Shown: positions 43,415-54,469 of the stretch, one piece after another
Position numbering within the stretch: position 1 is the first letter of the stretch
Layout of the letters: the number at the start of each line of letters is the position of its first letter
NCBI GenBank assembly: GCA_936450465.1
Contig: OW388296.1
Span: 37,724,023 to 37,788,022, forward strand
DNA from: Gibbula magus
Lineage: Eukaryota > Mollusca > Gastropoda > Trochida > Trochidae
Direction: 5' to 3'
Length of the DNA stretch: 64,000 bases
Program-made: the position numbers and the translations under genes
Notes under the pieces: generated by a model
Database searches by the model: none
Told to the model about the DNA's origin: nothing
Seen by the model: the letters and a program-made list of their open reading frames with translations, nothing else

Positions 43415-44202
43415 CAAGTGAAGAAGCGAGCATAGCTCACATACCCCCGCTTCTCCCTTACTTCAACAAATTTCATTATCAGCAAAAGACACATCTATAG
43501 GTCTATGTTCAATAATAAATTTGAAAATTAATTAAGTTCTAACTCTCAAAGGCACAACTAGGGATCATAGTTGACATGCACATGAAATTTGATGAAGCTA
43601 GCATGCAAAGTGTTGGACAAAGGGTCCGCACAAAACGACTACCTCACAGTCAGTTGTAAGTCACGTTTCCATGGAAACCGTAAAAATTATAATTCAGAAA
43701 TAGTTCTAACCCTCAAAAGGCACAACTAGGGATCATGGTTGACATGCGTATGAAGTTTGGTGAAGCAAGCACGTATAGTTTGGGAGATATGCTCCGCACA
43801 AAATGACTTCCTCACAGTCACTTTTTAGTCACGTTTCCATGGAAACCGCAAAAATCAAAATTCAGAAATAGTTCTAACCCTCAAAAGGCACAACTAGGGA
43901 TTATGGTTTACATGTGTATGAAGTTTGGTGAAGCTAGCACGTATAGTTTGGGAGATATGCTCTGCACAAAATGACTTCCTCACAGAGTCACTTTTTAGTC
44001 ACGTTTCCATGGAAACCGCAAAAATTAAAATTCAGAAATCGTTCTAACCCTCAAAAGGCACAACTAGGGGTCATGATTGATATGTGTGTGAAGTTTGGTG
44101 AAGCTAGCATGTATAGTTTGGGAGATCAGCTCCGCACAAAGTTTTGGGACGGACGGAAAGAATGAACGCTATATACCCCTGCTTACGCTTTAAGGCGGGG
44201 GT
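43415..44202 (+). mobile_element. Hairpin repeat family I, complete copy at the edge of segmental copy B
   Basis: Runs from CAAGTGAAGAAGCGAGC to TAAGGCGGGGGT with ATAA on both sides (43411-43414, 44203-44206). Four internal modules of about 165-170 bp each carry AAAAGGCACAACTAGGG and TTTCCATGGAAACCG. The sequence to its right is the first base of segmental copy B. Confidence 0.85.
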
Positions 44203-44757
44203 ATAATTACGTGCAAGAGAGGGTGATAGTGTTCATGGGTTAGAAGGCATGGGGTGGGGTTTGTGAGAAGGGGAAGGTTGGAGAGAGTAAGAGAGGGTAT
44301 GGCAAGGCGTAACTTAAAAGTGGTGCACCCCTTTAAAAACTGTGATAAAACATATCAAGGGATTGTACTTGGGAGGATCACCTTTTCTTCAATGTCCTTG
44401 CAGGAATTGTGATACTTGGACAACTAATTTTATCAAAATTTAGCGTCAACTGTCAAGTCATGGGTTTGTTTGCACTGACAATTTCAAGACAGATTTGTCA
44501 GGGCTAGGGATTGTTCATTATATTATGAGCAATCTATCTCAGTCTTCAAACATCAAACAATATAAACCCTCATGAGCTACAGAGCCCATTGCACTATGTC
44601 TTTGTCTTTGTCTTGTAATGACCAAAGTAGTCCATTTCAATATCTTACTTAGTTTTCAGTTAAATTACTCCTTAAAAGATGTTATTTTTTTGTATATTGT
44701 GAGGATGTACAAAGTCCCTTAATGTAAACATGATGTATTTCAGATTCTGAGCAAGTT

Positions 44758-45712
44758 ATGTCATTACTGACGCTACGGGGATGGAACCATCTCACAGGTC
44801 TACAGGAACCTCCCAGGAAGAATCAAAAGCCTTTGGCAGCCAAAGGTAAATGATTGAACATATTAAATTGTGATTTGTACATGTTGAGGCCTTGCTTTTG
44901 TTTTGTTGAGCCAGGAAATTGGTACCCACAAATTATTTGTTAAATTGTTTAGACAGAGATGATATGCTATATGATCCCAATCCTGGCAATCATCTCTGGA
45001 TAACAATAATAAATGTCACTATTACAAACATTTCAAGTCCTTTTTAAATATAGGGAACTATTTCAATATGTAATGACAACCCTCAATATCTGATTTTGAA
45101 AATTAATGGCATGTACTTTTTTATATTTGTTATACATATTCTGATATTATAATTAATTACATATCAAAATATTCCAGGAAGTCTTGAACTATGATCACTT
45201 TCATATCCAATTTCCAAAGTAACAATGTTAATATCATGAAGGATATTGTGTCTTTTTTACTTTTTTACTCTGATGATAAGAAACACAAATCTAAATGAAA
45301 ATATATTGAAGTGAACTCTTATTTATATACTTATTTTATTATACAAAAAATGATGTACATTTATTTTGAGCTGGAGGCCTGGTTCTGTCTGTTTTTCATA
45401 TAATATTAACAAACCTAGGTTACCAATGTAGAGCCTCTAAATTGATGCAAAATGCAGGGATACACATGCTAAACGAGAGTGAGGATTTTGAGGTAGCATA
45501 TGAAAATCTGTGAGCACATTAAATTGTGATGTTAGCATTGTGAAGTAGTACACAGGTTGCGATGTGCGGGACTAGGCGAATAAATGTAAACCTACATTTC
45601 ATATTTTTCAGAGTCTGTTATTGATGCTGCAGTGAACTCGCTCACTTGTATTGAAGAGTCTGGGAGAGCAGAGCATCGACTCGCCCACATCAACAACATG
45701 AAATGCAGCTAA
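44758..45712 (+). CDS. Candidate spliced 62-residue ORF (exons 5 and 6), unknown protein
   Basis: Exon 5 (44744-44845) has acceptor TTTCAG and donor CAAAG|GTAAATG; exon 6 (45612-45713) has acceptor TTTTTCAG and donor TAAG|GTACTT. Both are 102 bp. An ATG at 44758 opens a frame that crosses the junction as a split Glu codon and ends at TAA 45710-45712. The start is MSLLTLRGWNHLTG; the C-terminal half contains SVIDAAVNSLTCIEESGRA. No signal peptide, membrane segment or known domain is seen. In copy A the start, a Trp codon, exon continuity and the last donor are all lost. Intactness in B but decay in A is compatible with selection, but 62 codons is short and the transcript may be non-coding. Confidence 0.35.
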
Positions 45713-45945
45713 GGTACTTTATAGCCTTACACAGTGATATAATTTGCCAATGGGTTCATTGAAATATGTATAAATTTTTTATCTCGTCAACAACGTTGTT
45801 GCTTGGGTTTTAAATTTGACTGTCCATCCATAACATGTATACGTGTGGCTTTTAACTTTGTAACTTTTAAATATGGAAATACCCATATGTGAACCGTAGA
45901 ATCCCTCTACAGCCCTTCAAGTCACAGTAACTAGTTTCTAAACAT

Positions 45946-46125
45946 AAAGGGGTTGGAAAAGCGCAGTGGTTAGGCTTCGGATCAAGAGGCCTTGGGTTCA
46001 AATTCTGCCGGGTCCTCGGCAACTTTGTCTGATGTGGAGAACTGTTCAACATACAGTAAGGTTTGGGTGCAATGCTTTCAGCGCAGTACCACCCATGGCA
46101 AGTTCCAGCTGATGGTCACTATATC
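45946..46125 (+). mobile_element. tRNA-derived SINE, family S1 (copy B)
   Basis: Box A AAGCGCAGTGGTTAGG and box B GGTTCAAATTC, body as at 31406. It is shared with copy A, so the insertion predates the segmental duplication. Confidence 0.75.
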
Positions 46126-46299
46126 ACAGTTATAAATCTTGCTGCTTTTTGTAAATCAGGATAGGTTACTAGTATAACTAAGCTGGGACAAAGTGAAAGA
46201 GACAATTTTCAACTAAATTGCATCAGAATAAAGAAAGACAAGAATTTGAGAGTTAATGTAAGTTAGTTATAGCAAAATAGAAATAAAAAGTTTAGGTCA

Positions 46300-47052
46300 T
46301 TGTCAGTTGAGATATGGTCAAAGGGGAGACAATAGGCACAGATTATCTCCCCCTTGACTATCTTTTGCAATGATATTTTACCAAAGTCCACAGCCATCAG
46401 TTTTGGAGACATTATTTATCCGTCATCTTTTTTTGCCAATTTTTGTTTGTGTCAGACTCTTGAATTTGTACCTGTCAAGCCCCTTTATCTACTAGTCATC
46501 AATTTTTCTGACCTTTGGTTTATCAGCAGTTTTTGCACAGTTTCCACCGCCACCGTGTTTTGTTTTGGCTATAACTTTTTTCCAATAGGGTTTCAAGAAC
46601 TCATATACATAAGTTCCTCTATATACCATGGGGAATGTTTCTGACATGTTTACATTCAATGTCAAAGGTCAAGGTCACGAGTTCTGAAAGCGCTAAAACA
46701 TCCTTGTAAACACAGTAACTTGAAAAATATTTGTGCTATCAAGTTGTTTTGTGGTGTATATCAAGTATGGAAAATGGCCGAGATTTGAAAAGCTTTTCAA
46801 TAAAATCCATCAAAGGTCAAGGTTACAATGAAGTCACGACTTAAGCTTGCTTTTGTAAAAATGCCTTATTTAAACTATTAACACTTTGAATCATTACATA
46901 ATTGTAATACACAATGAAAAGTGATCATTGATAGTGTGACCTTGGTGGTCAATGGTCAAGGTCACGAGATATTGTCATGCTCGCCAGTTTTGAAATCACC
47001 AAATAACGTTTTTTCCATGAAGATATTAACACCTCATATATTGTTTCTTTAT
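46300..47052. repeat. Repeat family VI (copy B)
   Basis: Homologous to 31790-32265 and carrying TCAAAGGTCAAGGTCA at about 46662. It includes sequence deleted from copy A. Confidence 0.5.
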
Positions 47053-47560
47053 ACCCTTTATACCCGCTATGACGTAGTCAGGGTATATAGCGCTGCACAT
47101 TTCAATCCGTGTGTCCATCCATCCGAAATTGCTTCCGGAGCTTATCTCAAAAACTATTTCACTTGGAAACTTCAAATTTAGTCTGGAAGTAACCTATATA
47201 GTGCTGTTGTGCCTTTAAGGGATCTTGACTCCAAGGTTGAAATAATTTTGAAATTTTGACCAAAAACTTTCCAATTTTTTAACTTTGTCTCGTTGCCGGA
47301 GCATATCTCAAAAACAATTTGAGGTGGATCTTCAGATTTGGTATGGAAATAACCTATATGGGGCTGTTGTGCCTGTTAGGAGTCCCAAGGTCCAAATAAT
47401 TTTTGAAATTTTGTCATTTGTGTCATTTCTTGAGCATAACTAAAAAACTATATAACTTAATATGTTGCCTACCTATATGTTATTGTTTTGCATTTTATTG
47501 GTTTCAACTTACATAATGGTGGGTGGGGGGATGTGAGCTTTGCTCACTTTTGCCTTGTTT
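47053..47560 (-). repeat. Hairpin repeat family II, copy B only
   Basis: The plus-strand left end is a hairpin-like TATACCCGCTATGACG / GTCAGGGTATATAGCG, followed by GTCCATCCATCC, two modules of CTTCCGGAGC..ATCTCAAAAACTAT and GCTGTTGTGCCTTTAAGGG. The right end GGGGATGTGAGCTTTGCTCAC mirrors the CTCACATACCCCC start of family I. Copy A has lost it by the deletion at the G33 run. Confidence 0.55.
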
Positions 47561-47753
47561 TGACATGTTCACATTCCAAGTCAAAGGTCAAGGTCAAGGT
47601 CATGAGTTCTGATATCACTACAAAAATCCTTGTAAAGGTGATAACTTTAAATGTTGTGCTATCAGGCTCTTATTTGGTATGTATCAACTATGGAGAAAGA
47701 CCAAGATTTGAAAAGGTTTCTGGTAAAATCTTTCAAAGGTTAAGGTCACAACT

Positions 47754-48333
47754 CATCCTCGATAATCCAGCGCTATTGTTCCGATAAATCTACACACAAG
47801 CGCTGGAAAACAGTAACCTAGGTAGCAGTACCTTAACCTAGTTACCTCCCTTCGCAATGACTCAGCGAAACGCTTGCTTTCTAACAACCAATGAGATCAC
47901 TTGAAATCAAGGGTGAAATAACAAACACTCTCGCGTCAGGATCTTGGCTTTCGCAGATGATTGGGAACGCCTGGTAGCACAGGGATTTTAATCATTTACC
48001 TCCACCCGTTTTGATTGACATGAATACACCCTTCTTCTCGTACAGACTTCTTAAAACTTTATTTTGAGTTTCTGTCAGGTTTTCTACGCTGAATTTGTTA
48101 CAAACTTTATCGTAATCGAGTGAGTCGGCCGCCGCTATGTTTTTTTCTATAAACAACGGTAGTGATGCGTTTTGATTGGTCGAGTTGTTTACGCAGATAG
48201 TGTCTGCGTTTCGTTACTTATTGGATAACATGGACCCATGAGGAGGTAACTAGGTTAGGGATAAATACCCTTACTGTTTTCCAGCGCTTGTGTGTAGATT
48301 TATCGGAACAATAGCGCTGGATTATCGAGGATG
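47754..48333. mobile_element. 580-bp MULE-like MITE with perfect 60-bp-class TIRs
   Basis: Absent from copy A, which reads AAGGTCACAACTATGTAACC. In B the ends are exact inverted repeats of about 63 bp starting CATCCTCGATAATCCAGCGC, with weaker symmetry beyond (CCTAACCTAGTTACCTCC). Flanks GGTCACAACT (47744-47753) and GGTCATAACT (48334-48343) make a 9-10-bp target duplication with one change, as in Mutator-like elements. No coding capacity. Confidence 0.85.
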
Positions 48334-48633
48334 GGTCATAACTATGTAACCATTTTAACCCTTTGATCAAATTGATCTAATCAGTAATAGGTTTTAAGAA
48401 CAAGACCTCAGTGATGATTCAACTTGTTAGTATTGATGAACAACTTTTTATTAGACATTTCCCCATTTTTTTGTGGCTGTGGATAAGTTTTGTGGCTGCT
48501 CTGCTTTTGCAGTGTCCTGCAAAAGCTAATCTAGTATGTTAAACTAACTTTGACTATAAACCATGCGAAAGGGTTATCTACAGAGATAATAGCTCTATTT
48601 GTTTAGTTCTTCAATATAGACACTCAATCATGC

Positions 48634-49250
48634 AATTCCTGATGAGCTACAGAGCCAAGGGCTGTATTTTCAGCTCATCTGGCCTGAAATGCTTAATGGG
48701 CTTATGGCATGCGCCGTTGTCTGGCGTCCGTCGGCCGTCGTCCGTTTACTTTTCACATTTTCGACTTCTCCTTCAGAACTGCTACATCCCCAAAGGTGTA
48801 ATTTGGTGTGTACTTAGCACCTAGGGGGTCAAAGTTTGTTCATCACGAATTCCAACGCCCACAAATATGGCCACCAGAGACGTTGAAAGTGACTTCTCCT
48901 CCAGAACAAATGACTCTAGAGAGCTGATATTTTATGTGCATACTCCCTGTCTAATGGGGATTCTAAATTGCAGATTTCGTGACCCCAACTTGGGTCACAG
49001 GGGTCACAACCTGAAAACCTATTTCCATCTTCTTCTCCAGTTCCAATAGGTCTAGAGAGCTGAAAAGTTGTGTGTAGACTCCTTGGCTAATGGGGATTCT
49101 AAATTGTAGATTCTGTGACCCCATGACCCCAAATGAGGTCACAGGGGTCATGATCTGAGAACCTATCTTTTGCTTGTAAACAATGTATTACTTAAATATT
49201 TAACCTTAGGTGGTAAATCAATGAAATCCTGATGAGCTAAGTTGGCCATT
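48634..49250. repeat. Repeat family IV (copy B)
   Basis: Same layout as 32797-33410, with a shorter GTCCGTC run. Confidence 0.65.
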
Positions 49251-49391
49251 TAAATGTCTTAGCTTTCAGTTAATTAATCCTTGAAAGATCGTAACTATTA
49301 GATACATATGTGTTTTATCTTTTAACATTATGTGTCTTTTGGATACGCGTACAGTTCTTTATGTGACTAATTTTCATAATTTACATTTCAG

Positions 49392-49475
49392 GCAGGGACG
49401 CGGCTGGTAGCTGCTGAAGATCAAGTTCTGTTCAGATATTTATGTCAAGAATAAAAATAAATTTTGAATAAAAAG
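49392..49475 (+). other. Candidate last exon with polyadenylation signals (copy B)
   Basis: Acceptor ACATTTCAG ends at 49391. AATAAA occurs at 49450-49455, 49456-49461 and 49467-49472. It is non-coding in the frame of the 62-codon ORF, whose stop is in the preceding exon; if spliced, it is a 3' UTR exon. Confidence 0.45.
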
Positions 49476-50110
49476 TATTGTTTTTTTTAACTGCAGTCCA
49501 TGCTGCTAAGCGGATTGGATGACTAAGTTCATAGCTCTGATTATAAAGTCGGTCATTGAATGTCAGTCATGTATTGAGTATGACTATTTTCCACTAATTT
49601 TTTACAATAATATTACAATAAGCAATGGTGTTATTATGGTCTATGGGGGCGGGCTGCTATAACTTTGGGAGTTGGAGAACGTGGAAGAGGTATTGATGCT
49701 CCTGTAATTTCACTCGGGAACTTGCTTTGGAGTTCGCATGCTGAGATATATGTATACATATAGGGGTATGACACACACTTGCATCATTAACTTTGAGAGG
49801 TATGTGATTGCTTTTCCCAGATTCCATGCATATGTAGGTGGTAGCAAGAAAGGTAACAACACTTCACGCAGGTCAATAATGTTATGACATGTGATGCTGT
49901 TTAACCAGTGATGTTAATACAATGCAGAACTTTTGAATATAAAAGGCATTCTAAACTGATGAGTAAATATACAGGAGTACATGTATGAATACTTCTGTCC
50001 TTATACATTCTGAGGAATAAATGTAATCATACACACATTTTACTCTGTATGTTTGACTTCTTTTTTAAAGTGTAGGCTATGTACTTCATTTCATTTTAGC
50101 CATAATAATA
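49476..50110. other. Copy-B sequence without a recognised gene
   Basis: Similar to 33666-34300; no coding signal. Confidence 0.4.
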
Positions 50111-50567
50111 TAAGTGACGTACCTCTCCGAGTGTATGTAATATTGACCACACAAACATCTACTGCTGAATGCTTGCGACACATTTTATATGCAAGTGTTA
50201 AATACCCCAGAGTGTATCTGGTATTATATGCATATATCTGTGTTCTACCCCAGAAAGTTGATGGGATATCACATATGTGATATACCTCATTATGCGTGGA
50301 ATGGGCAACACAGAGTCACTTGATTATATCTCTATATGTGTGTGACAGACGTGTGTGTACTACCTCTAAATGTATCTGGTATTATATGCATGTATATGTG
50401 TGTTCTACCTCAGAAAGTTAGTGAGACACCATATGTGTGATGTACCTCATTTTGCGTGGAACGGGTAATACAGAGTCACTAGATTATACCTATCTAAGTG
50501 TTTGATAGACCTATGTGTACAACTTCTAAACGTATCTGGTATTATATGCATATATCTTTATAACATG

Positions 50568-50721
50568 GTTATATTTGGGATAACACTACCTTCAATAGTA
50601 CAAGTTCTTGTACTTTTGCGGGCCGAATCCCATGCGAGATTCAAACCAGCGCCCTCAGAGTAAGGCAACTATCACCAGCATAGACTGTACCAACAGCTTA
50701 CCACACGACCATTTCGCCTCG
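50568..50721 (-). mobile_element. tRNA-derived SINE, family S2 (copy B, first)
   Basis: Minus-strand head TCGAGGCGAAATGGTCGTGT and body as at 34930-34767; box B is altered (GGTTTGAATCT). Confidence 0.7.
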
Positions 50722-50971
50722 ACATATATCTGTGTTCTACCCCAGGAAGTTAAAGGGATATCATATGTGTGATATACCTCATTATGCTTGGAATGAGCAA
50801 CACATAGTGTGATGTACCTCATATTGCGTGGAACGGGCAATACAGAGTCACTTGATTATACCTATCTAAGTGTTTGATAGACGTATGTGTACTGCTTCTA
50901 AACGTATCTGGTATTATATGCATATATGTCTGTGTGTTCTACCTCAGAAAGATAGGGATACACCATATATC

Positions 50972-51116
50972 TTTATAACATGGTTATATTTGGGATAATA
51001 CTTGTACTTTTGAGGGCCGAGTTCCATGCGAGATTAAAACCCGCTCCCTCAGAGTAAGGCAACTATCGCCAGCATTGACTGTACCAACAGCTTACCACAC
51101 GACCATTTCGCCTCGA
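50972..51116 (-). mobile_element. tRNA-derived SINE, family S2 (copy B, second)
   Basis: A second copy in the next satellite unit but one, with box B GGTTTTAATCT. The equivalent in A (35343-35430) has lost its middle. Confidence 0.65.
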
Positions 51117-51780
51117 AATATATGTGTTCTACCCCAGGAAGTCGATGGGATATCACATCTGTGATATACCTCATTATGCGTGGAGTGGGCAACACATATT
51201 CACTTGATTATACTTCTCTATGTGTTTGATAGACGTATGTGTACTACTTTTAAATGTATCTGCTATTATATGCATATGTGTCTGTGTGTTCTACCTCAGA
51301 AAGATAGTGATACACTATATTGTGATGTACCTCATTTTGCGTGGAACGGGCAATACATAGTCACTTGATTATACCTATCTAAGTGTTTGATATACGTGTG
51401 TGTACTACCTCAAAATTTATCACGTATTGTATGCATATATCTGTGTGTTCTGCATTATATAGGTTTACTGGTACATATTCAACCTCAGAAACTTGGTCAG
51501 ATACTATCTGTGTGATATACCTCTGTCTGCGTATGACATTGGCAATACGTTATACCTCTGTTGTACGATAGACGTGTATGTACATGCACTACCTCTTAAT
51601 GAACTTCAGAAAGTTGTTGAGACACCATATATAGCTCTTTGTAAAGATGGCAATACAAAGTTAATTTTGTATAATTATCTATGCATTTATCTGTGCTCCG
51701 CATTATATATTTTATTGGTACAGGTTCAACCTCAACAAGAACTTAATTATCTATTAATTTAAGAACTATCAGGAAATAAG

Positions 51781-52466
51781 TGCTCGTGAATGAAAGAATT
51801 TCATTTAATCAGCAAGAAATTTCATTTCCCAAAATGAGTTGCATACAAATATTCCATACTACGAATGTACCTCACAATGGTAAATGTGTACTATGCCCTT
51901 TTTTGGAAAATACCTCAAAAGGTAGCACCCGAATATGCACTTCCTTATATGGAAGTACCTCATTAATATGCAAAACCTCAGAATGTTGCTGATATGTTTG
52001 CGTCTTTATTTTCATTATTTGTCGAAAGTCAACATATGACATGATTTTGGTCATTGTGCAAATGAGTGTTTTATTTACAATTTCCATATAGCATGCTTAG
52101 AAAGGGTAGACCTCATTACGTTGGTGTGGTAACATATACCTCACTTGTATATGAAAACGAGTATGTGTGTGTGTGTGTGTATGTGTGTGTGTGCAAGTTG
52201 TCTATAACTGTAGAACGTCATACTGTGTTATATCTTCCTAAATGAAGAACTGTAGCCAGTCGGACAAAATCGCCACAATGCAACAAAATGTTTCTATTTT
52301 CGGCAGCACATTTCAGATGATTCTAATAACAAAATGACAAGTTTTGTTTACATTATTGAAAGCCTTTCTCCGGATTTGATGATCAATTGTGACTTTACGT
52401 AGGTATATCACACATATTATTTAGATAATTTACAATATGTATATTCATGATATTCAAAAGCAATAG
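51781..52466. other. Copy-B right end and flank, no gene
   Basis: Homology to copy A continues to the GT run near 52195, then unique AT-rich DNA. No coding signal. Confidence 0.4.
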
Positions 52467-52695
52467 CAACTTCCAAACGCAAGGCATAACTCTTACCAGT
52501 CTGCATTACTGGCTGATTTAAGCCTTGCGGTAGTTCCCTCGCTTTGTTGTGCCTAGGTAGTGAATCGCTGCACTAGAAATGCATAGTGGGCCTGGATTTC
52601 TAAGCACTGGTTTACTAAGGAAATACTGCAAGGCCTAATTATAAATCAGCCAGTAATGGAGACTGGCAATAGTTATGCCTAGCATTGGGAAGTTG
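52467..52695. mobile_element. Fold-back MITE of 229 bp
   Basis: The left arm starts CAACTTCCAAACGCAAGGCA. The reverse complement of the right arm starts CAACTTCCCAATGCTAGGCA, and both continue TAACT.TT.CCAGTCT.CAT and TACTGGCTGATTTA, over about 80 bp. No clear target duplication. Confidence 0.65.
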
Positions 52696-52699
52696 AAGC

Positions 52700-53900
52700 T
52701 ATAGTTAATTAAATGCAATAGTTTCTCTTGTGAGATGTCTCCTATTGGTCTTTGTGTGTAACTTGGGGAATACTCGATAATGTACAAGATCAATTAAACT
52801 AAGTATAAATATACTTATATATGCGTGTCCTTTCCCTGTGTAATCATTTAATGGACATTTGCCTCAGTGATTTAACTGTATAATACACATTTGTAAACAT
52901 CATGTGGTTAATGAGTTATACATACATGCGTTAACACTTGCACGAATTTTCCCTCCGCATTTCAAGACCTAAGTGCATGCCAATGTGTGAAGTATTGTTT
53001 ATATAATTTGCTTACATAACAATGCGCACATCACCGTTAGCACATTATTCGCGCACACCTCACGTATATGTTGCGCATTTGACGCGCAATATTGCACACA
53101 AAGTACCACGAATTGACCCCGCATTGTATATAATAAACTATATCTGTCTGTCTGTCTGTCTACAAAGACAGTACCCCATCTTAAATCGGTTTATCCTCTA
53201 CTTTCACAAAATGAACACCATGAAGAGAAGAAAAGGATCATGTATCTGACAGTGGCTGCACTTCTACTTCTTGAAGAAGAATAAATAATACAGGAAATCG
53301 TGTAAGTGTAAACTCCGCTTAATAGTAGCTCAATTTTAAATTAAAAAGAAATATTCTGTGATTAAGTGAATAAAATATAAATGGGTGGTTAAAAGTGGGA
53401 ACAATCTAATTAGATTCATAACGTAAAATTGTATAAATTTGCATAGTTTCGAATACCTCTTATGTAGTACATAATGTCAATTGAATACTTATTATTGTGT
53501 GACGAGAATATTAAAAATAGAAATGTAAGTGTCAACATACAGACAATTTTTAGAATTGAGACGTTTTATATAGTCTTTGATGAAGTAAAGACATAAGTGT
53601 ATGTACAATACCACTATGGAAGTAATAATATGATAATGTGATCTCAAATATATCAGATATCTTTTAATGATCTTTTCAAATAATATTACCGGTAGTTTTT
53701 AATTGTGTCGTTTACAACCCAACATAACTAATTAATACTTATAGCGATTAACAAAAACAAAACTATATCCATTGCAATGTATGACTCGTATTTGGTGATT
53801 AATTTACTATTGAAACGAAATTACACTCACACAATGTCACATGGATATGCCGTCGTTTTGTTGGGTTCTAATCAAAATGGTAATCTGAAAAAAATGGCCA
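52700..53900. other. No gene recognised; (TCTG)n at 53142-53161
   Basis: AT-rich. The TCTG run follows TATAATAAACTATA, again like a LINE or SINE tail. A 75-codon open stretch at 53022-53249 spans the run and shows no motif. Confidence 0.4.
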
Positions 53901-53907
53901 CAAAATG

Positions 53908-54022
53908 TGCAGGTCAAAATGGCCCTAAAAAGTCAAAATGACCATAGACCCCTGGTCAAAATCGCCATACCAAATAGTCAAAATGGTCATACCAAAAAGT
54001 CAAAATGGTCACACCAAAAAGT
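53908..54022 (+). repeat. Minisatellite, about 21-bp unit (GTCAAAATGGTCA)
   Basis: Five degenerate units of GTCAAAATGG(C/T)CATACCAAAA. Confidence 0.75.
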
Positions 54023-54144
54023 CCGCAGGTAGTCACCTCCAGACACACCTGTATCACAGGTTTAAATAATTGTTTACATATACGTTCAAATAATTTTTTA
54101 CAAATGTTTCAACAATTGTCCTTCACTGAAGGAACGCAAAATTA

Positions 54145-54465
54145 TTGAATCAAATAAAATTTAAGAAGGTAAACATATATTCATTATTTGTTATGTTGTC
54201 AAGAAATGAGTTTTCATTATTATTATTTTTGTTATTTACAACAACAATTAAACATTTTGAAAATTGCTATGTTTATTTATGTATATTTTTTGTGACAGTC
54301 AATCTGTTTCGGGGTTCCCCAAAGATCTCTGCTATCATTAACTATATACGTTTACAGAAAAAACGGTTTTCTGTCACCCCAACATCAGCTGACTCAAATG
54401 AAATGTATTGCAGAACATTCATGCTTTGCAATGAGTTGTGGAATGGACGGGCGTTTCTCCAGTGA
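54145..54465 (+). pseudogene. Open stretch, possibly a LINE-type C-terminal tail
   Basis: 106 codons. The last part (FSVTPTSADSNEMYC... MLCNELWNGRAFLQ) vaguely resembles the 'lWNsLP' end of some LINE proteins. The upstream half is Phe/Leu-rich and may be chance in AT-rich DNA. Low certainty. Confidence 0.2.
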
Positions 54466-54469
54466 CGGT

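Larger units (their letters stand above)
50120..51780. repeat. Degenerate satellite of about 160-180 bp units (copy B)
   Basis: GATAGACGTATGTGTACT-type cores recur near 50338, 50505, 50875, 51225, 51390 and 51565. Same array as 34320-36070 with small length differences. Confidence 0.7.
44203..52195 (+). repeat. Segmental duplication, copy B
   Basis: Collinear with 26511-36496. It lacks the A-private insertions and has its own 580-bp insertion (47754-48333) plus about 740 bp (46790-47530) that A has lost. Confidence 0.9.
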
